From a virus, in the IMG/VR virus record IMGVR_UViG_3300020733_000034, positions 1 to 39,525 of that record: a DNA stretch of 39,525 nucleotides; one strand, 5' to 3'. The notes under the pieces were generated by a model. It saw only the letters and a program-made list of their open reading frames with translations, was not told where the DNA came from and searched no databases. Of this stretch, positions 16,178 to 23,741 are shown piece by piece; within the stretch, counting starts at the first letter, position 1, and each line of letters opens with the position of its first letter. The translations under genes were made by a program, and so were the position numbers.

Positions 16178-17419
16178 TTAAGTATTTGTATTATCGTCAG
16201 TAGTTGTGGAAGTATTAAATTTTGGTACACCAGTATTGGTTTGATTAGATGGGGCTTTTGAATCAGGTTTTTTTTGTTTAGTCGGAGTTTTTTTAGCTAC
16301 TTTTTTTGGAGCCGCTTTTGCTGGTACAACTTTTTTATTTTGATCAGCATTTTGACTTAAAATATTTGTGTTATCTGTACCATTAGCATTAACGTTTGTA
16401 ATATTATAACCTATATTCAAAGATTTTAATATATCTGTAAGGGCTTTAACACTTATTGTATCTCCTTCTTGATTAGCCTTTTGTAACTCCTTCTGTGTTT
16501 GTTTCGCAACATCATTTTTTTGATTCGGATCGTTAGACTTTATAGCTTGATTAGCTTTATTAGCCAAAGATTGAACCTCTGGTTCTTGAGCAGATGGATT
16601 GTCAACCCCTTTTTCATCTGATGAAAGTGTTGCTTGAGCCCTTTTTATGATATTGAAAAAATTATTTATATCATTCTGTAGTTTTTCTATCTGTTTAAAT
16701 TCTTCGAACTCAGCACCATTTTTTTGAACATCAACATATAATTTGTTTAACTCAGAAACAAGCGGTATTAATTTATTCAACGTTGGCATAACCTTATTAT
16801 TCAAATCTTTAGTAATTCTTTTGGCTATAGAACTCCATCTTTTACCATAAAAATTAAATGTATAAGCATTTACACCAGTTTTGAAACCAGTTTTTAAACC
16901 CCAATCAGGTGTTCCAATATTTTGTAAAGGTTTTTGTCCTTTTGGTAACCAATATGTTGCAAGACCTTCATTGATATTGTTTAATCTGTTGATTAAATTT
17001 TCAGTTATATTGCTATAATCCTCATCTCCCTTATAATAATCTTCATTCATCCCCCAATCAGGACTATATCTATTGTACATCCATTCTCTTTCATTTGGAT
17101 CTGGATAATCTCTTTCGAACCTATCCGCAAAATCATCATTGGATTTTATTCTATAGAAATCACGTTCATCATCGCTACGATAATCTTCAGGGTCATCATC
17201 GTGATAATCCATATCATCATCGTGATAATCCATGTCATCGTGTTGTTCCTCTGGTTCTGGATCTTCCTCCTCAAATTCCTCTAAAGGAATAATACCAAGA
17301 TCAAGTTTATTACCAGAAAGAGCACCCTTAGCGTCAATATTAACTGATGGATCTAAAAATTCATTTAAACCCATTAGTTTTCTTTGCTTATTAAGTGATT
17401 CTAATAGTTCTTTTTTCAT
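16178..17419 (-). CDS. Candidate internal head protein with N-terminal LNE motif
   Basis: 413 residues. The first 20, MKKELLESLNKQRKLMGLNE, closely match the N-terminus of the next gene upstream (SLxxQRKLMGLNE), although the rest of the two proteins differs. This resembles T4 capsid-targeting sequences, which end in an L/I-x-E site cut by gp21. An acidic Asp/His/Tyr-rich stretch follows, with DDMDYHDDD repeated. Then come a globular part (SPDWGMNEDYY; YWLPKGQKPLQNIGTPDWGLK), coiled-coil helices, and a Lys/Pro/Thr-rich basic tail (KKVAKKTPTKQKKPDSK). Packaging into the prohead with removal of the leader is inferred. It forms a minus-strand cluster with four similar genes and ends at a terminator. 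Confidence 0.85.
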   Translation of the reverse strand: MKKELLESLNKQRKLMGLNEFLDPSVNIDAKGALSGNKLDLGIIPLEEFEEEDPEPEEQHDDMDYHDDDMDYHDDDPEDYRSDDERDFYRIKSNDDFADRFERDYPDPNEREWMYNRYSPDWGMNEDYYKGDEDYSNITENLINRLNNINEGLATYWLPKGQKPLQNIGTPDWGLKTGFKTGVNAYTFNFYGKRWSSIAKRITKDLNNKVMPTLNKLIPLVSELNKLYVDVQKNGAEFEEFKQIEKLQNDINNFFNIIKRAQATLSSDEKGVDNPSAQEPEVQSLANKANQAIKSNDPNQKNDVAKQTQKELQKANQEGDTISVKALTDILKSLNIGYNITNVNANGTDNTNILSQNADQNKKVVPAKAAPKKVAKKTPTKQKKPDSKAPSNQTNTGVPKFNTSTTTDDNTNT

Positions 17420-17422
17420 ATA

Positions 17423-18166
17423 TTATACTGTTGTTGTTGCAGCTTTATTATTTTTTGCAGCATTTCTTGCATTTAATTGACTTTGATTCAACGGTCTACC
17501 ATTTTTATCAACTTCTGGAGCTGCTTGTGTTTCTGGAGCCTGTGTTGTTGATGCTTGAGTTTCTGGAGCTTGTGTTGTTGTAGACGTTCCAGTTTGGGTA
17601 GTTTGTCCGCTTTGAGCAGTCGCACCCTGAGCGTTAGATTGCGTTGCCGCTTCTTTATCAGCTTGTGCTGCTCCAGTTGCAGATGCTTGGCTCAATGATG
17701 TTACAAATTGTGACATTTGAGCTAAAGAATCTTTTTGAGCTTTCCATGTAGTACCCATGTTACCAAATACTGTTGTCATTTGTTTAACGATTGGATCATT
17801 AGCACCTAATTGAGCTACTTGCTGTTGCATCGATTTAAGTTGATTAAATTGACCATCACTTTTGTTCACAAATTGAGTCATTTGTTGAATGGTTTTTTGC
17901 AATACTTTAATTTGGTTGTTAATCTTTCTCAATATTATGGCCTTTTTAGCACCTTGCATTGCACCACCAATAGCACCTTTAATAGCGGTATTTATACCAA
18001 AAATTTCATCCAACTCACCCTCTTCTTCGTCATGTTCACTTTCTTCCATTGGTTTAGAATATTCAGCGTAGCCACCTTCCTTAAATTCGTAGCTCATTGT
18101 TTCGTTCAATCCCATTAGTTTTCTTTGTCTATCAAGGGATTCGTTTAATGATAATTTCTTTTCCAT
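17423..18166 (-). CDS. Candidate internal head protein sharing the QRKLMGLNE leader
   Basis: 247 residues. The N-terminal leader SLDRQRKLMGLNE matches that of the downstream gene, with the same putative cleavage after LNE. An acidic segment (HDEEEGELDEIFG) is followed by a Gly/Ala helix (AIKGAIGGAMQGAKKAIIL), then a coiled-coil region rich in Gln, and a low-complexity Thr/Gln/Ala tail with repeated TTQAPETQAS units. It has no enzymatic motif. The start codon overlaps the stop of the preceding gene by one base, so the cluster is probably one operon. The glycine-rich hydrophobic helix could insert in a membrane or pack in a helical core; I cannot decide which. Confidence 0.85.
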   Translation of the reverse strand: MEKKLSLNESLDRQRKLMGLNETMSYEFKEGGYAEYSKPMEESEHDEEEGELDEIFGINTAIKGAIGGAMQGAKKAIILRKINNQIKVLQKTIQQMTQFVNKSDGQFNQLKSMQQQVAQLGANDPIVKQMTTVFGNMGTTWKAQKDSLAQMSQFVTSLSQASATGAAQADKEAATQSNAQGATAQSGQTTQTGTSTTTQAPETQASTTQAPETQAAPEVDKNGRPLNQSQLNARNAAKNNKAATTTV

Positions 18167-18999
18167 TATATTTTATTTAACTTTTTTTTAATGTCTTTTA
18201 TTATATTACTATAAATAGTCTGTTTTTCCTCATTAATCATCTTTTGGCTATCTTCCATTTCACCAAATTTTACAAGTGAAAGATACACATCTTTACCATC
18301 TTCATCAAGATCATTATAACCTCTCAAAAGTGGACTTGGTTTGTACTTAAATTTGTATAAAATAGATTCTAAATAGTGGATAAAAGGTATATCCTCATTA
18401 TAATCATTAATATACACTCTTATTGCGTCAGATATATCGAATGCTAAACTTGCTTGATTTTCATAATTATCCAAACCAGCCATTTTAACTATTTTGGAAA
18501 TTATAGGTACAGCCATGAAGTCTTTAACCCATGCGTAAGTGTTGTCTTCATTATCATCATCTCCTTCTACCTCAGAAAGATTTGCATCTTGTTGAGCCTC
18601 TTCTTTACCATTCAATTTATTCATAATCTGTTCCTTGTCCTTATCTGTTAACTTAGTAACATCAACAGCGGATAAAACAGAATTAATTATATATTTATAT
18701 TCTTTATTTGTTAGTTGTTGTGCAATCTCACGCATGTCTTGAGCAAGTTTTCCAGTTGTTTTTTGTATTTCATTAAATGTCATTTCCTCACCACCTTCAG
18801 TACCAGCACCCATATCAGGTGTTGTCATCGGAACTTCTGGGGCAGCTGACGCATTTGGGTCGGCCATAGGTTGAGGTTGTTGTGAAAAATCAACAGCACC
18901 AACATCAGGTGTCGGTGCCGTCATATCTGGTTGAGGGATTGCTTCTTGAGTAGGTTGTACAGGAATAGATGCTTGTGCAGGTTGTTTAACCTTGATCAC
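18166..18999 (-). CDS. Hypothetical virion-type protein with Pro-rich N-terminus
   Basis: 277 residues. The first about 75 are low complexity (Pro, Gln, Ala, Met), with PTQEAIPQPDMTAPTPD. The rest is globular and mostly helical, with FNEIQKTTGKLAQDMREIA, VKDFMAVPIISKIVKMAGLDNYENQA and a conserved-looking AFDISDAIRVYINDYNEDIPF. No family is recognised. The gene is sandwiched between candidate internal head proteins and overlaps one by a base, which places it with that late cluster. It lacks the LNE leader of its neighbours. The first ATG is used here, and no better internal start is evident. Confidence 0.8.
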   Translation of the reverse strand: MIKVKQPAQASIPVQPTQEAIPQPDMTAPTPDVGAVDFSQQPQPMADPNASAAPEVPMTTPDMGAGTEGGEEMTFNEIQKTTGKLAQDMREIAQQLTNKEYKYIINSVLSAVDVTKLTDKDKEQIMNKLNGKEEAQQDANLSEVEGDDDNEDNTYAWVKDFMAVPIISKIVKMAGLDNYENQASLAFDISDAIRVYINDYNEDIPFIHYLESILYKFKYKPSPLLRGYNDLDEDGKDVYLSLVKFGEMEDSQKMINEEKQTIYSNIIKDIKKKLNKI

Positions 19000-19010
19000 A
19001 AAACGTTCAT

Positions 19011-19367
19011 CTATACTACTTTTTTTTTTAAAATATCAACCTGTTGAGCGTGTTCATTCAATTCGTTGATTTCTTTAAACATCAAATTTAGATGTTTAAG
19101 AGCATCAGCAGTTGTTTTATATGAGAATTCTTTAATGTTATTAACACCACTCATATACTCATATGATTCGTTAATTTTTTTCTTGATATAAACATATTTG
19201 TTCTCTTGAACAATAGCATATTCATCACCATTAGAAGCTGTAGCTTCATGGATGATGGTTGAACTAACATCATTTTTGTTAGAACTTTCAGTGATGCCAG
19301 CAATTTGCTTAATTCTTGCTAATTTATCATCAACATTTTGAATTTTTTCTGAACCAATTGGTCTCAT
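19011..19367 (-). CDS. Small protein with ITE-type leader (118 aa)
   Basis: The N-terminus ends in LARIKQIAGITE at residue 27, an I-x-E tripeptide in the same place as the LNE motifs of neighbours. Similar leaders (basic helix, AGIxxE) are, from memory, frequent on environmental phage virion proteins. The rest is a compact domain: TIIHEATASNGDEYAIVQENKYVYIKKKI, then a helical end. It is the first gene after a triple late-promoter-like array (19384-19424), so it probably heads the late minus-strand operon running to 16.2 kb. Processing by the gp21-like protease is inferred. Confidence 0.8.
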   Translation of the reverse strand: MRPIGSEKIQNVDDKLARIKQIAGITESSNKNDVSSTIIHEATASNGDEYAIVQENKYVYIKKKINESYEYMSGVNNIKEFSYKTTADALKHLNLMFKEINELNEHAQQVDILKKKVV

Positions 19368-19383
19368 ATATAATTAATTTAAT

Positions 19384-19424
19384 ATAAATAGTCTTATTCT
19401 TATTATAAATAGTTTATAAATACT
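19384..19424 (-). promoter_or_regulatory. Three tandem late promoter-like motifs
   Basis: Read on the minus strand, ACTATTTAT (19384-19392), ACTATTTAT (19405-19413) and AGTATTTAT (19416-19424) lie one after another before the gene at 19367. This is the densest cluster of this motif in the window, and the last overlaps the stop region of the upstream gene. Confidence 0.5.
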
Positions 19425-20175
19425 AAAAAGTATTCATTTCTTCGTTTTCAAGTGATAATTTCTTATCAATTAATGAGTATTTCAAATCGCTCAATTCTTC
19501 ATTGAATCCAACCCTTCTTAAGTATTTGAAAACCATGTTTTCTGTGCCAAATTCGCCGTTTTTATCCAATCCTGACTGTCTATACCTTTTAATCTTTTCC
19601 TTCAATTTTTCGATCATTTTAAGCTTGTCATCGGTATTTGCGGAAGCTTTTATATGATCCAAATCTTTATAAAAAGATTTGACCTTTTTCAATATAGATT
19701 CCTTGTCTATTTTCTCACCAGATGTTGTTGGTTCAGATACCCATTTGTTATACAAAACACTGTACATACCTTTAGATTTTAAATCTTCTCTATTAATATC
19801 CTGAACGTACATTTCAATATCAAAACCTTTTATCTTAATATCATGGTTTTGAGTAAATTCTTTTTTCTTGGTATCTAAAAATTCATCCACAAGATCTTGA
19901 TTATCACTTATTTTGCTTTTATCAACAACAATATGAATATCCAGGTCTGAAAAACTTGACCAATTGTAATTACAAATACTACCAACAAGTAGTATATCAT
20001 GAACATCCAAAAATTCAATATTGATAGACTCAATGAAAACCTGAGCAGCCTCCAACATGTGTTTTCTGACCTCTGGGTTTAACTTGATCTGAGAAAAATC
20101 CTTAGTTTCAACATTATCCCATATTTCTGGTGATAGTGTATCTTTAAATTTGAAACTTTTTAAAATATTATTCAT
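19423..20175 (-). CDS. Nucleotidyltransferase-fold protein
   Basis: 250 residues. The segment LLVGSICNYNWSSFSDLDIHIVVD has the pol-beta-type signature: GS (65-66), then D77-x-D79, with a third acidic strand near D119-E121 (DIEMYVQD). This is the pattern of minimal nucleotidyltransferases, poly(A)-polymerase-like enzymes and tRNA nucleotidyltransferases. A helical C-terminal part follows (KKVKSFYKDLDHI; EKLKEKIKRYRQSGLDKNGEFG). Proteins of this kind recur in large environmental phages near virion genes, but their substrate is not known to me. A late-type motif (20180-20188) lies 4 bases before the ATG, so it may have a very short leader. Confidence 0.78.
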   Translation of the reverse strand: MNNILKSFKFKDTLSPEIWDNVETKDFSQIKLNPEVRKHMLEAAQVFIESINIEFLDVHDILLVGSICNYNWSSFSDLDIHIVVDKSKISDNQDLVDEFLDTKKKEFTQNHDIKIKGFDIEMYVQDINREDLKSKGMYSVLYNKWVSEPTTSGEKIDKESILKKVKSFYKDLDHIKASANTDDKLKMIEKLKEKIKRYRQSGLDKNGEFGTENMVFKYLRRVGFNEELSDLKYSLIDKKLSLENEEMNTF

Positions 20176-20179
20176 ACCT

Positions 20180-20188
20180 ATAAATATC
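20180..20188 (-). promoter_or_regulatory. Putative late promoter motif
   Basis: GATATTTAT on the minus strand lies 4 bases before the nucleotidyltransferase ATG. It implies an almost leaderless transcript if used. Confidence 0.35.
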
Positions 20189-20214
20189 TTGAAAATAGGT
20201 AATATCTATCTTAA

Positions 20215-20676
20215 TTAGATTAATTTGGCATCGTGAACTGATAATGTTATTGCGTGTGTGGAAATATTATCAATATCATAAGCTAAGTCCGAAGATAAAA
20301 TCATATCTAAGGAACATGTATATTCCCATTTTTCACGAGACATACCTGTAGGATCAAGCATATCCAAATAAACCACAAATTCATTGTAATCTGGATTACC
20401 ATTTTTTATATTATCCATGATTTTGTATAGTCTATGTGGTACTGAAAAATCTAATGGATCATATAATGTAACTCTCATGGTACTATATTCTATAGTTTGA
20501 CCAACCATTATATAAGGTCTTTCAACAGATTTTACAATCCATGGTTTTATATCAAAATATTCTGGGAATGTAAAATAGAATCTATTATTCATTTTCGGTT
20601 CCCATGCCTTAGGCATTTCATCTAAATTAGATGTACCACTATTATGTTCTGGTACAATATCCTCATTAGTATTCAT
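20215..20676 (-). CDS. Probable tail-tube-like (gp19-fold) protein
   Basis: 153 residues. A short disordered start leads to MPKAWEPKMNNRFYFTFPEYFDIKPWIVKSVERP. The order (matrix strand, then 'PWxVKSxxRP', then strands with TMRVTLYDPLDF, and a C-terminal strand after HAITLSVHDAKLI) resembles T4 gp19-type tail-tube and related baseplate tube proteins. The length is close to gp19 (about 163 residues). Confidence is moderate because the fold is recognised by pattern, not by conserved catalytic residues. A perfect hairpin lies 1 base before the ATG. No sheath gene is visible next to it, so it could also be a baseplate-proximal tube initiator. Confidence 0.5.
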   Translation of the reverse strand: MNTNEDIVPEHNSGTSNLDEMPKAWEPKMNNRFYFTFPEYFDIKPWIVKSVERPYIMVGQTIEYSTMRVTLYDPLDFSVPHRLYKIMDNIKNGNPDYNEFVVYLDMLDPTGMSREKWEYTCSLDMILSSDLAYDIDNISTHAITLSVHDAKLI

Positions 20677-20677
20677 A

Positions 20678-20704
20678 ATCTTTTTATTTTAAAAATAAAA
20701 AGAT
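20678..20704. repeat. Perfect palindromic hairpin at a start codon
   Basis: ATCTTTTTATTTT and its complement AAAATAAAAAGAT are nearly contiguous and end one base before the ATG of the tube-like gene on the minus strand. It may act as a weak terminator for the upstream small gene or shield the start. Confidence 0.5.
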
Positions 20705-20722
20705 ATCAACCAAAGTAAAGTA

Positions 20723-20884
20723 TTATCTCTGATTGTATAAATGATATAAAATAAAAAATTGAATACAAAGAACTATTAGACCTATTAACGTTCTAACAAG
20801 TTCCATCCTATTTTTATATCTTCCAAGTTTTTGCTCAAAAGATTCCTTTTTGATTTCTATAAAATCTCCTGTAACTTCTTCCAT
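20723..20884 (-). CDS. Small single-pass membrane protein (53 aa)
   Basis: ATG at 20884 opens 53 codons: MEEVTGDFIEIKKESFEQKL, a basic stretch (GRYKNRMEL), and a hydrophobic helix VRTLIGLIVLCIQFFILYHL near the C-terminus. The stop is followed by a hairpin before the next gene, and the start lies one base from the stop of the neighbouring 79-aa gene, so it fits the operon exactly. The topology (cytoplasmic N-terminus with positive charges before the helix) would put a tiny tail outside. Similar short C-tail or N-in proteins occur among phage lysis and superinfection-exclusion factors. The function here is unknown. Confidence 0.6.
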   Translation of the reverse strand: MEEVTGDFIEIKKESFEQKLGRYKNRMELVRTLIGLIVLCIQFFILYHLYNQR

Positions 20885-20885
20885 A

Positions 20886-21125
20886 TTAATATTGTACGTA
20901 TTTGTTTAATAATTCTATTTGTTTTCTTTTTTGTGCAAAGTTTGGATTTTCATCCAAAAAAATACCCAATTCATCTTCCGATGCTTTTTCAGCTATTATA
21001 TCATATTCATCATCGGATATACGATAATAACTTTTAATAACATTATCAAAAGCATCAAAAATACCTCCACGACATAAAAGTCCCATATATGAAGGATCTA
21101 AATTTCTTCTATTAATTCTACTCAT
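20886..21125 (-). CDS. Small hypothetical protein (79 aa)
   Basis: 79 residues starting MSRINRRNLDPSYMGLL, then FDAFDNVIKSYYRISDDEYDIIAEKASEDELGIFL and a basic C-terminus. It is mostly helical and acidic in the middle. No motif is recognised. It overlaps the next upstream gene by 8 bases, consistent with an early operon of small genes running from a promoter near 24.2 kb. It gives no clue to a function beyond that context. Confidence 0.7.
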   Translation of the reverse strand: MSRINRRNLDPSYMGLLCRGGIFDAFDNVIKSYYRISDDEYDIIAEKASEDELGIFLDENPNFAQKRKQIELLNKYVQY

Positions 21126-21348
21126 TTTTATAGATTATAATATGATTATATATGTTTAATATATCTAATGTTATTTCAAACGAAGGTTTACGGTTATCTT
21201 CATATCGATCCCAATTAATATTTAGTTTTAAAAATGTGATACCGTCTTTTAAAGACCTAATAGGTGCTAATAACTGATACTCAAAAAAGTATTTTCTACT
21301 TATAGCAAAATATCCGCAAAACCCAATAAATTTTTTACCAAACCTCAT
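21118..21348 (-). CDS. Small hypothetical protein (76 aa)
   Basis: 76 residues, unusually rich in aromatic amino acids: FGKKFIGFCGYFAISRKYFFEYQLL. It continues SLKDGITFLKLNINWDRYEDNRKPSFEITLDILN. The central strand pattern (an amphipathic strand, then DRY-E-D-x-RKPSFE) suggests a small beta-rich domain. Early-operon location. No family recognised. Confidence 0.65.
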   Translation of the reverse strand: MRFGKKFIGFCGYFAISRKYFFEYQLLAPIRSLKDGITFLKLNINWDRYEDNRKPSFEITLDILNIYNHIIIYKNE

Positions 21349-21357
21349 ATTGTTATA

Positions 21358-21621
21358 TTATTCAATATTAAAAGTTATATTACCATCTTCTATTTTGGTT
21401 ACCACACGTTTTTGATTCACTATCTCACATTCCTGTCCAGCACCGTTAACTAAAGCTTCCTTTGCCATTTGTTTAAATTCAAGTGCTATTGTATCTAACA
21501 TCACTTCTAATAAACCCATCGCTCTCATGTCTGACAAATATTCATCAATAAATGTTTGCTGAAAAGTTAATTGTTTCATTTCTCCCTGTGGAGTTTCGAT
21601 TTTTTTAATTTGTATTTTCAT
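21358..21621 (-). CDS. Small hypothetical protein (87 aa)
   Basis: 87 residues with a Lys-rich start, a helix pair (FQQTFIDEYLSDMRAMGLLEVMLDTIALEFKQMAKEAL) and a C-terminal beta-hairpin (CEIVNQKRVVTKIEDGNITFNIE). It lies 5 bases downstream of thyA in the same orientation. I do not recognise it. A role linked to nucleotide metabolism would be guesswork from proximity alone. Confidence 0.7.
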   Translation of the reverse strand: MKIQIKKIETPQGEMKQLTFQQTFIDEYLSDMRAMGLLEVMLDTIALEFKQMAKEALVNGAGQECEIVNQKRVVTKIEDGNITFNIE

Positions 21622-21626
21622 AAAAT

Positions 21627-22835
21627 TTAATTTGATAATGGCGCTTTAATTGCTGGATGTGATTGATAATTTTCTACTCTGAAATCATCAGGATCTAAAT
21701 GACCAAATAACGATATGTGGTTTGATAAAGATTCAAAAAACGCTGGAGTTTTACCAGTTATTAATTTCGGTAATGGATATGGTTCTCTTGTATAATACGG
21801 TATTTTAAACGATTCGAAATACTCACTCATACCACCGCCAAACGGCATTAAATCTGAAACAGCATCTTTATACTTTTCTTCACCCATTGCTGTTTTCAAC
21901 ATTTCTGTTCTTTCTTCTATACTAATTTTTTTACCAATTTGTTCTTTCGCTTGTTCAATGTGATTCGAATAAAGATGAGTATCACCCAAGTTTCCAATCA
22001 ATTCATCAGGAACCATGTTAACCATTTTTGCAATTATTTCAAGTAATAAACCATATGAAGCAATGTTAAATGGTAAACCTAAAAATGTATCCACGCTACG
22101 CTGATTCCACATTAATGAAATTGCTCTGGTTGGGATATTATATTTAATATAATCTTCTTCTGATATTGCAGTCATTTTTCTTTTCTTTGCCGCACATAAA
22201 TCATATCTCTCATCATCATTTAACTCCCTTGTATAAAATTGGAAAAAGTTATGACATGGACGAAGTACCATCTGGTCGAGTTCTCCTACGTTCCATGCTG
22301 ATACAATTATACCCCTATCATCTGGGTTTGTTTTAAGTTTATTAATTACTTCTGCAATTTGATCAATATTGCCATTCCAATTACGCCACTGATGTCCATA
22401 GATAGAACCCAAATCACCCCACTTCTTAGCAAAATCATCATCAGTTTTGATTTGGTTGATGAATTCTACCATTGTCATTAATCTCATGCAATTCTGATTT
22501 GGGTCATCTATATGAATATTATAATCTGGCTCTTCCATAGAGCCTGCAATTTTGCAATAATTCTTATAAGCGTCACCGTTCCATATATGACAATCGTTTT
22601 CTAAGAGATACTCTATTGATGTATCACCTTTTAAAAACCACAATAGTTCGGTTACTACACTTTTAAAGTGAATTTTCTTTGTGGTGAGCAGTGGAAATTT
22701 TCCGTCTTTAAATTTGTACTTAATTTGTCTACCAAAAACACTTAACGTCCCTGTACCAGTCCTATCTTTTTTCTCCACGCCATTTTCTAAAATGTCTTTT
22801 AATAGAGCTTGATAATCTAAATCTAATTGATTCAT
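21627..22835 (-). CDS. thyA: Thymidylate synthase
   Basis: 402 residues. It converts dUMP to dTMP with methylene-tetrahydrofolate. Clear signatures are RTGTGTLSVFGRQI near the N-terminus, LLTTKKIHFKSVVTELLWFLKGDT, the catalytic Cys194 in LRPCHNFFQFY, the substrate-binding SLMWNQRSVDTFLGLPFNIASYG and a folate/dUMP end region YQSHPAIKAPLSN. It is about 140 residues longer than the 264-residue bacterial enzyme. Insertions are visible near residues 95-120, 225-255 and 310-355; the last is Met/Phe/Gly-rich (DLMPFGGGMSEYF). No intron or intein interrupts it. It would supply dTMP to the dNMP kinase at 15.3 kb. Confidence 0.97.
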   Translation of the reverse strand: MNQLDLDYQALLKDILENGVEKKDRTGTGTLSVFGRQIKYKFKDGKFPLLTTKKIHFKSVVTELLWFLKGDTSIEYLLENDCHIWNGDAYKNYCKIAGSMEEPDYNIHIDDPNQNCMRLMTMVEFINQIKTDDDFAKKWGDLGSIYGHQWRNWNGNIDQIAEVINKLKTNPDDRGIIVSAWNVGELDQMVLRPCHNFFQFYTRELNDDERYDLCAAKKRKMTAISEEDYIKYNIPTRAISLMWNQRSVDTFLGLPFNIASYGLLLEIIAKMVNMVPDELIGNLGDTHLYSNHIEQAKEQIGKKISIEERTEMLKTAMGEEKYKDAVSDLMPFGGGMSEYFESFKIPYYTREPYPLPKLITGKTPAFFESLSNHISLFGHLDPDDFRVENYQSHPAIKAPLSN

Positions 22836-23056
22836 AATATTATAAATTTAAAATTAATTCCTTTATTTATTACAGATTCTCTTTTAATAATATTTTTTTC
22901 TTTTTCTTTATTAAATGTATATGTTATTATACATCCTTTATTTTTATTATATCTTTTTATAGTAAGAATACCTTCTGATATTCCTTGATATGTTCCTCTA
23001 CCAAAAACCTTAATTATTTTCTTTTTCAGTTTACGAGGTAATTTATTTTTATTCAT
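22832..23056 (-). CDS. Small basic hypothetical protein (74 aa)
   Basis: A strongly basic 74-residue protein (KNKLPRKLKKKIIKVFG) with a strand-rich middle (EGILTIKRYNKNKGCIITYTF). It overlaps thyA by 4 bases (ATGA-type junction), implying translational coupling. Basic charge could mean nucleic-acid or ribosome association, but no recognised domain supports that. Early-operon context. Confidence 0.7.
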   Translation of the reverse strand: MNKNKLPRKLKKKIIKVFGRGTYQGISEGILTIKRYNKNKGCIITYTFNKEKEKNIIKRESVINKGINFKFIIL

Positions 23057-23059
23057 AAT

Positions 23060-23419
23060 TTAATATCTTTTTTCTTTCCATTCATCATCTGCTTGATTCT
23101 CAAGTTTTGTAACTATTTCATATGCCATTTTTGCTGTTGGTATTTTAACATCGACATTATAAGCAATTATTCCTATAGAAACAAGTAATAATCTAAAAAG
23201 TCTTCGTGGTATTTCTAAAGTTTGTGGCGAATCATATGGAATATTTTGCGCCTCTGGATTATTGGATGTGAAGTATAATCCAAAAAAAAATGGTTTAATT
23301 ATATTTGCTAATTCAATAAACCGTTCTTTAGAAACTCTTTCAAATTCTTTTCTTGATGCGGAATCTACCCATGTATGAACAGAAGCCCATTCTTCTTTTG
23401 TTAATGTTACCTTTATCAT
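23060..23419 (-). CDS. Hypothetical protein (119 aa)
   Basis: 119 residues, mainly helical: LTKEEWASVHTWVDSASRKEFERVSKERFIELANIIKPFFFGLYF, then PRRLFRLLLVSIGIIAYNVDVKIPTA. The hydrophobic RLLLVSIGIIAY run is short for a membrane helix and could be a buried core helix. It overlaps the neighbouring gene at 23416 by 4 bases. I recognise no family; an early, host-directed role is the default guess for genes in this operon. Confidence 0.7.
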   Translation of the reverse strand: MIKVTLTKEEWASVHTWVDSASRKEFERVSKERFIELANIIKPFFFGLYFTSNNPEAQNIPYDSPQTLEIPRRLFRLLLVSIGIIAYNVDVKIPTAKMAYEIVTKLENQADDEWKEKRY

Positions 23420-23727
23420 AATTTAATATATTCAATTTTCTTTATATCATTCGGTGGTATATAATCTGTAACAAATTCAAAATCTGATTTAATTGGAATA
23501 CCAGTTGATGTATAAATGTGAGGCTCAACATTATGTGTGTCAATATATATTATAGCAATTTCTTTCCAATGATTTCTACCTAATTGGGTATCTATTATTT
23601 TCCATATGTCATTAGTTAAAAATACTTTTTTATATTTTATACTACCAATTCCTTTTTTATAATCTGGTTTTAATCCTTCAATTAAAATATTGGATATATT
23701 TTCAGGTTTAGTGATATGATATAACAT
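23416..23727 (-). CDS. Small ADP-ribosyltransferase-fold-like protein (103 aa)
   Basis: 103 residues with the layout of minimal ART or Tpt1-like domains. It starts LYHITKPENISNILIEGLKP (the H-x-T segment of the LYHGT form), then KKVFLTNDIWKI (the strand with V[YF]LT), AIIYIDTHNV, and a closing FEFVTDYIPPNDIKKIEYI, where E-x-x-x-x-x-IPP-x-x-I is the usual last active-site strand. The candidate triad is His4, an aromatic near residue 36 and Glu78-79. If real, it could modify a host protein or nucleic acid. It might also be a degenerate or RNA 2'-phosphotransferase-like member. The match is by pattern only. Confidence 0.55.
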   Translation of the reverse strand: MLYHITKPENISNILIEGLKPDYKKGIGSIKYKKVFLTNDIWKIIDTQLGRNHWKEIAIIYIDTHNVEPHIYTSTGIPIKSDFEFVTDYIPPNDIKKIEYIKL

Positions 23728-23741
23728 TTATTTATATTTTA

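Noticed and set aside
17810-18118. Plus-strand ORF of 102 aa
   Set aside because: It is the antisense shadow of the coiled-coil internal-protein gene; no start context or family pattern.
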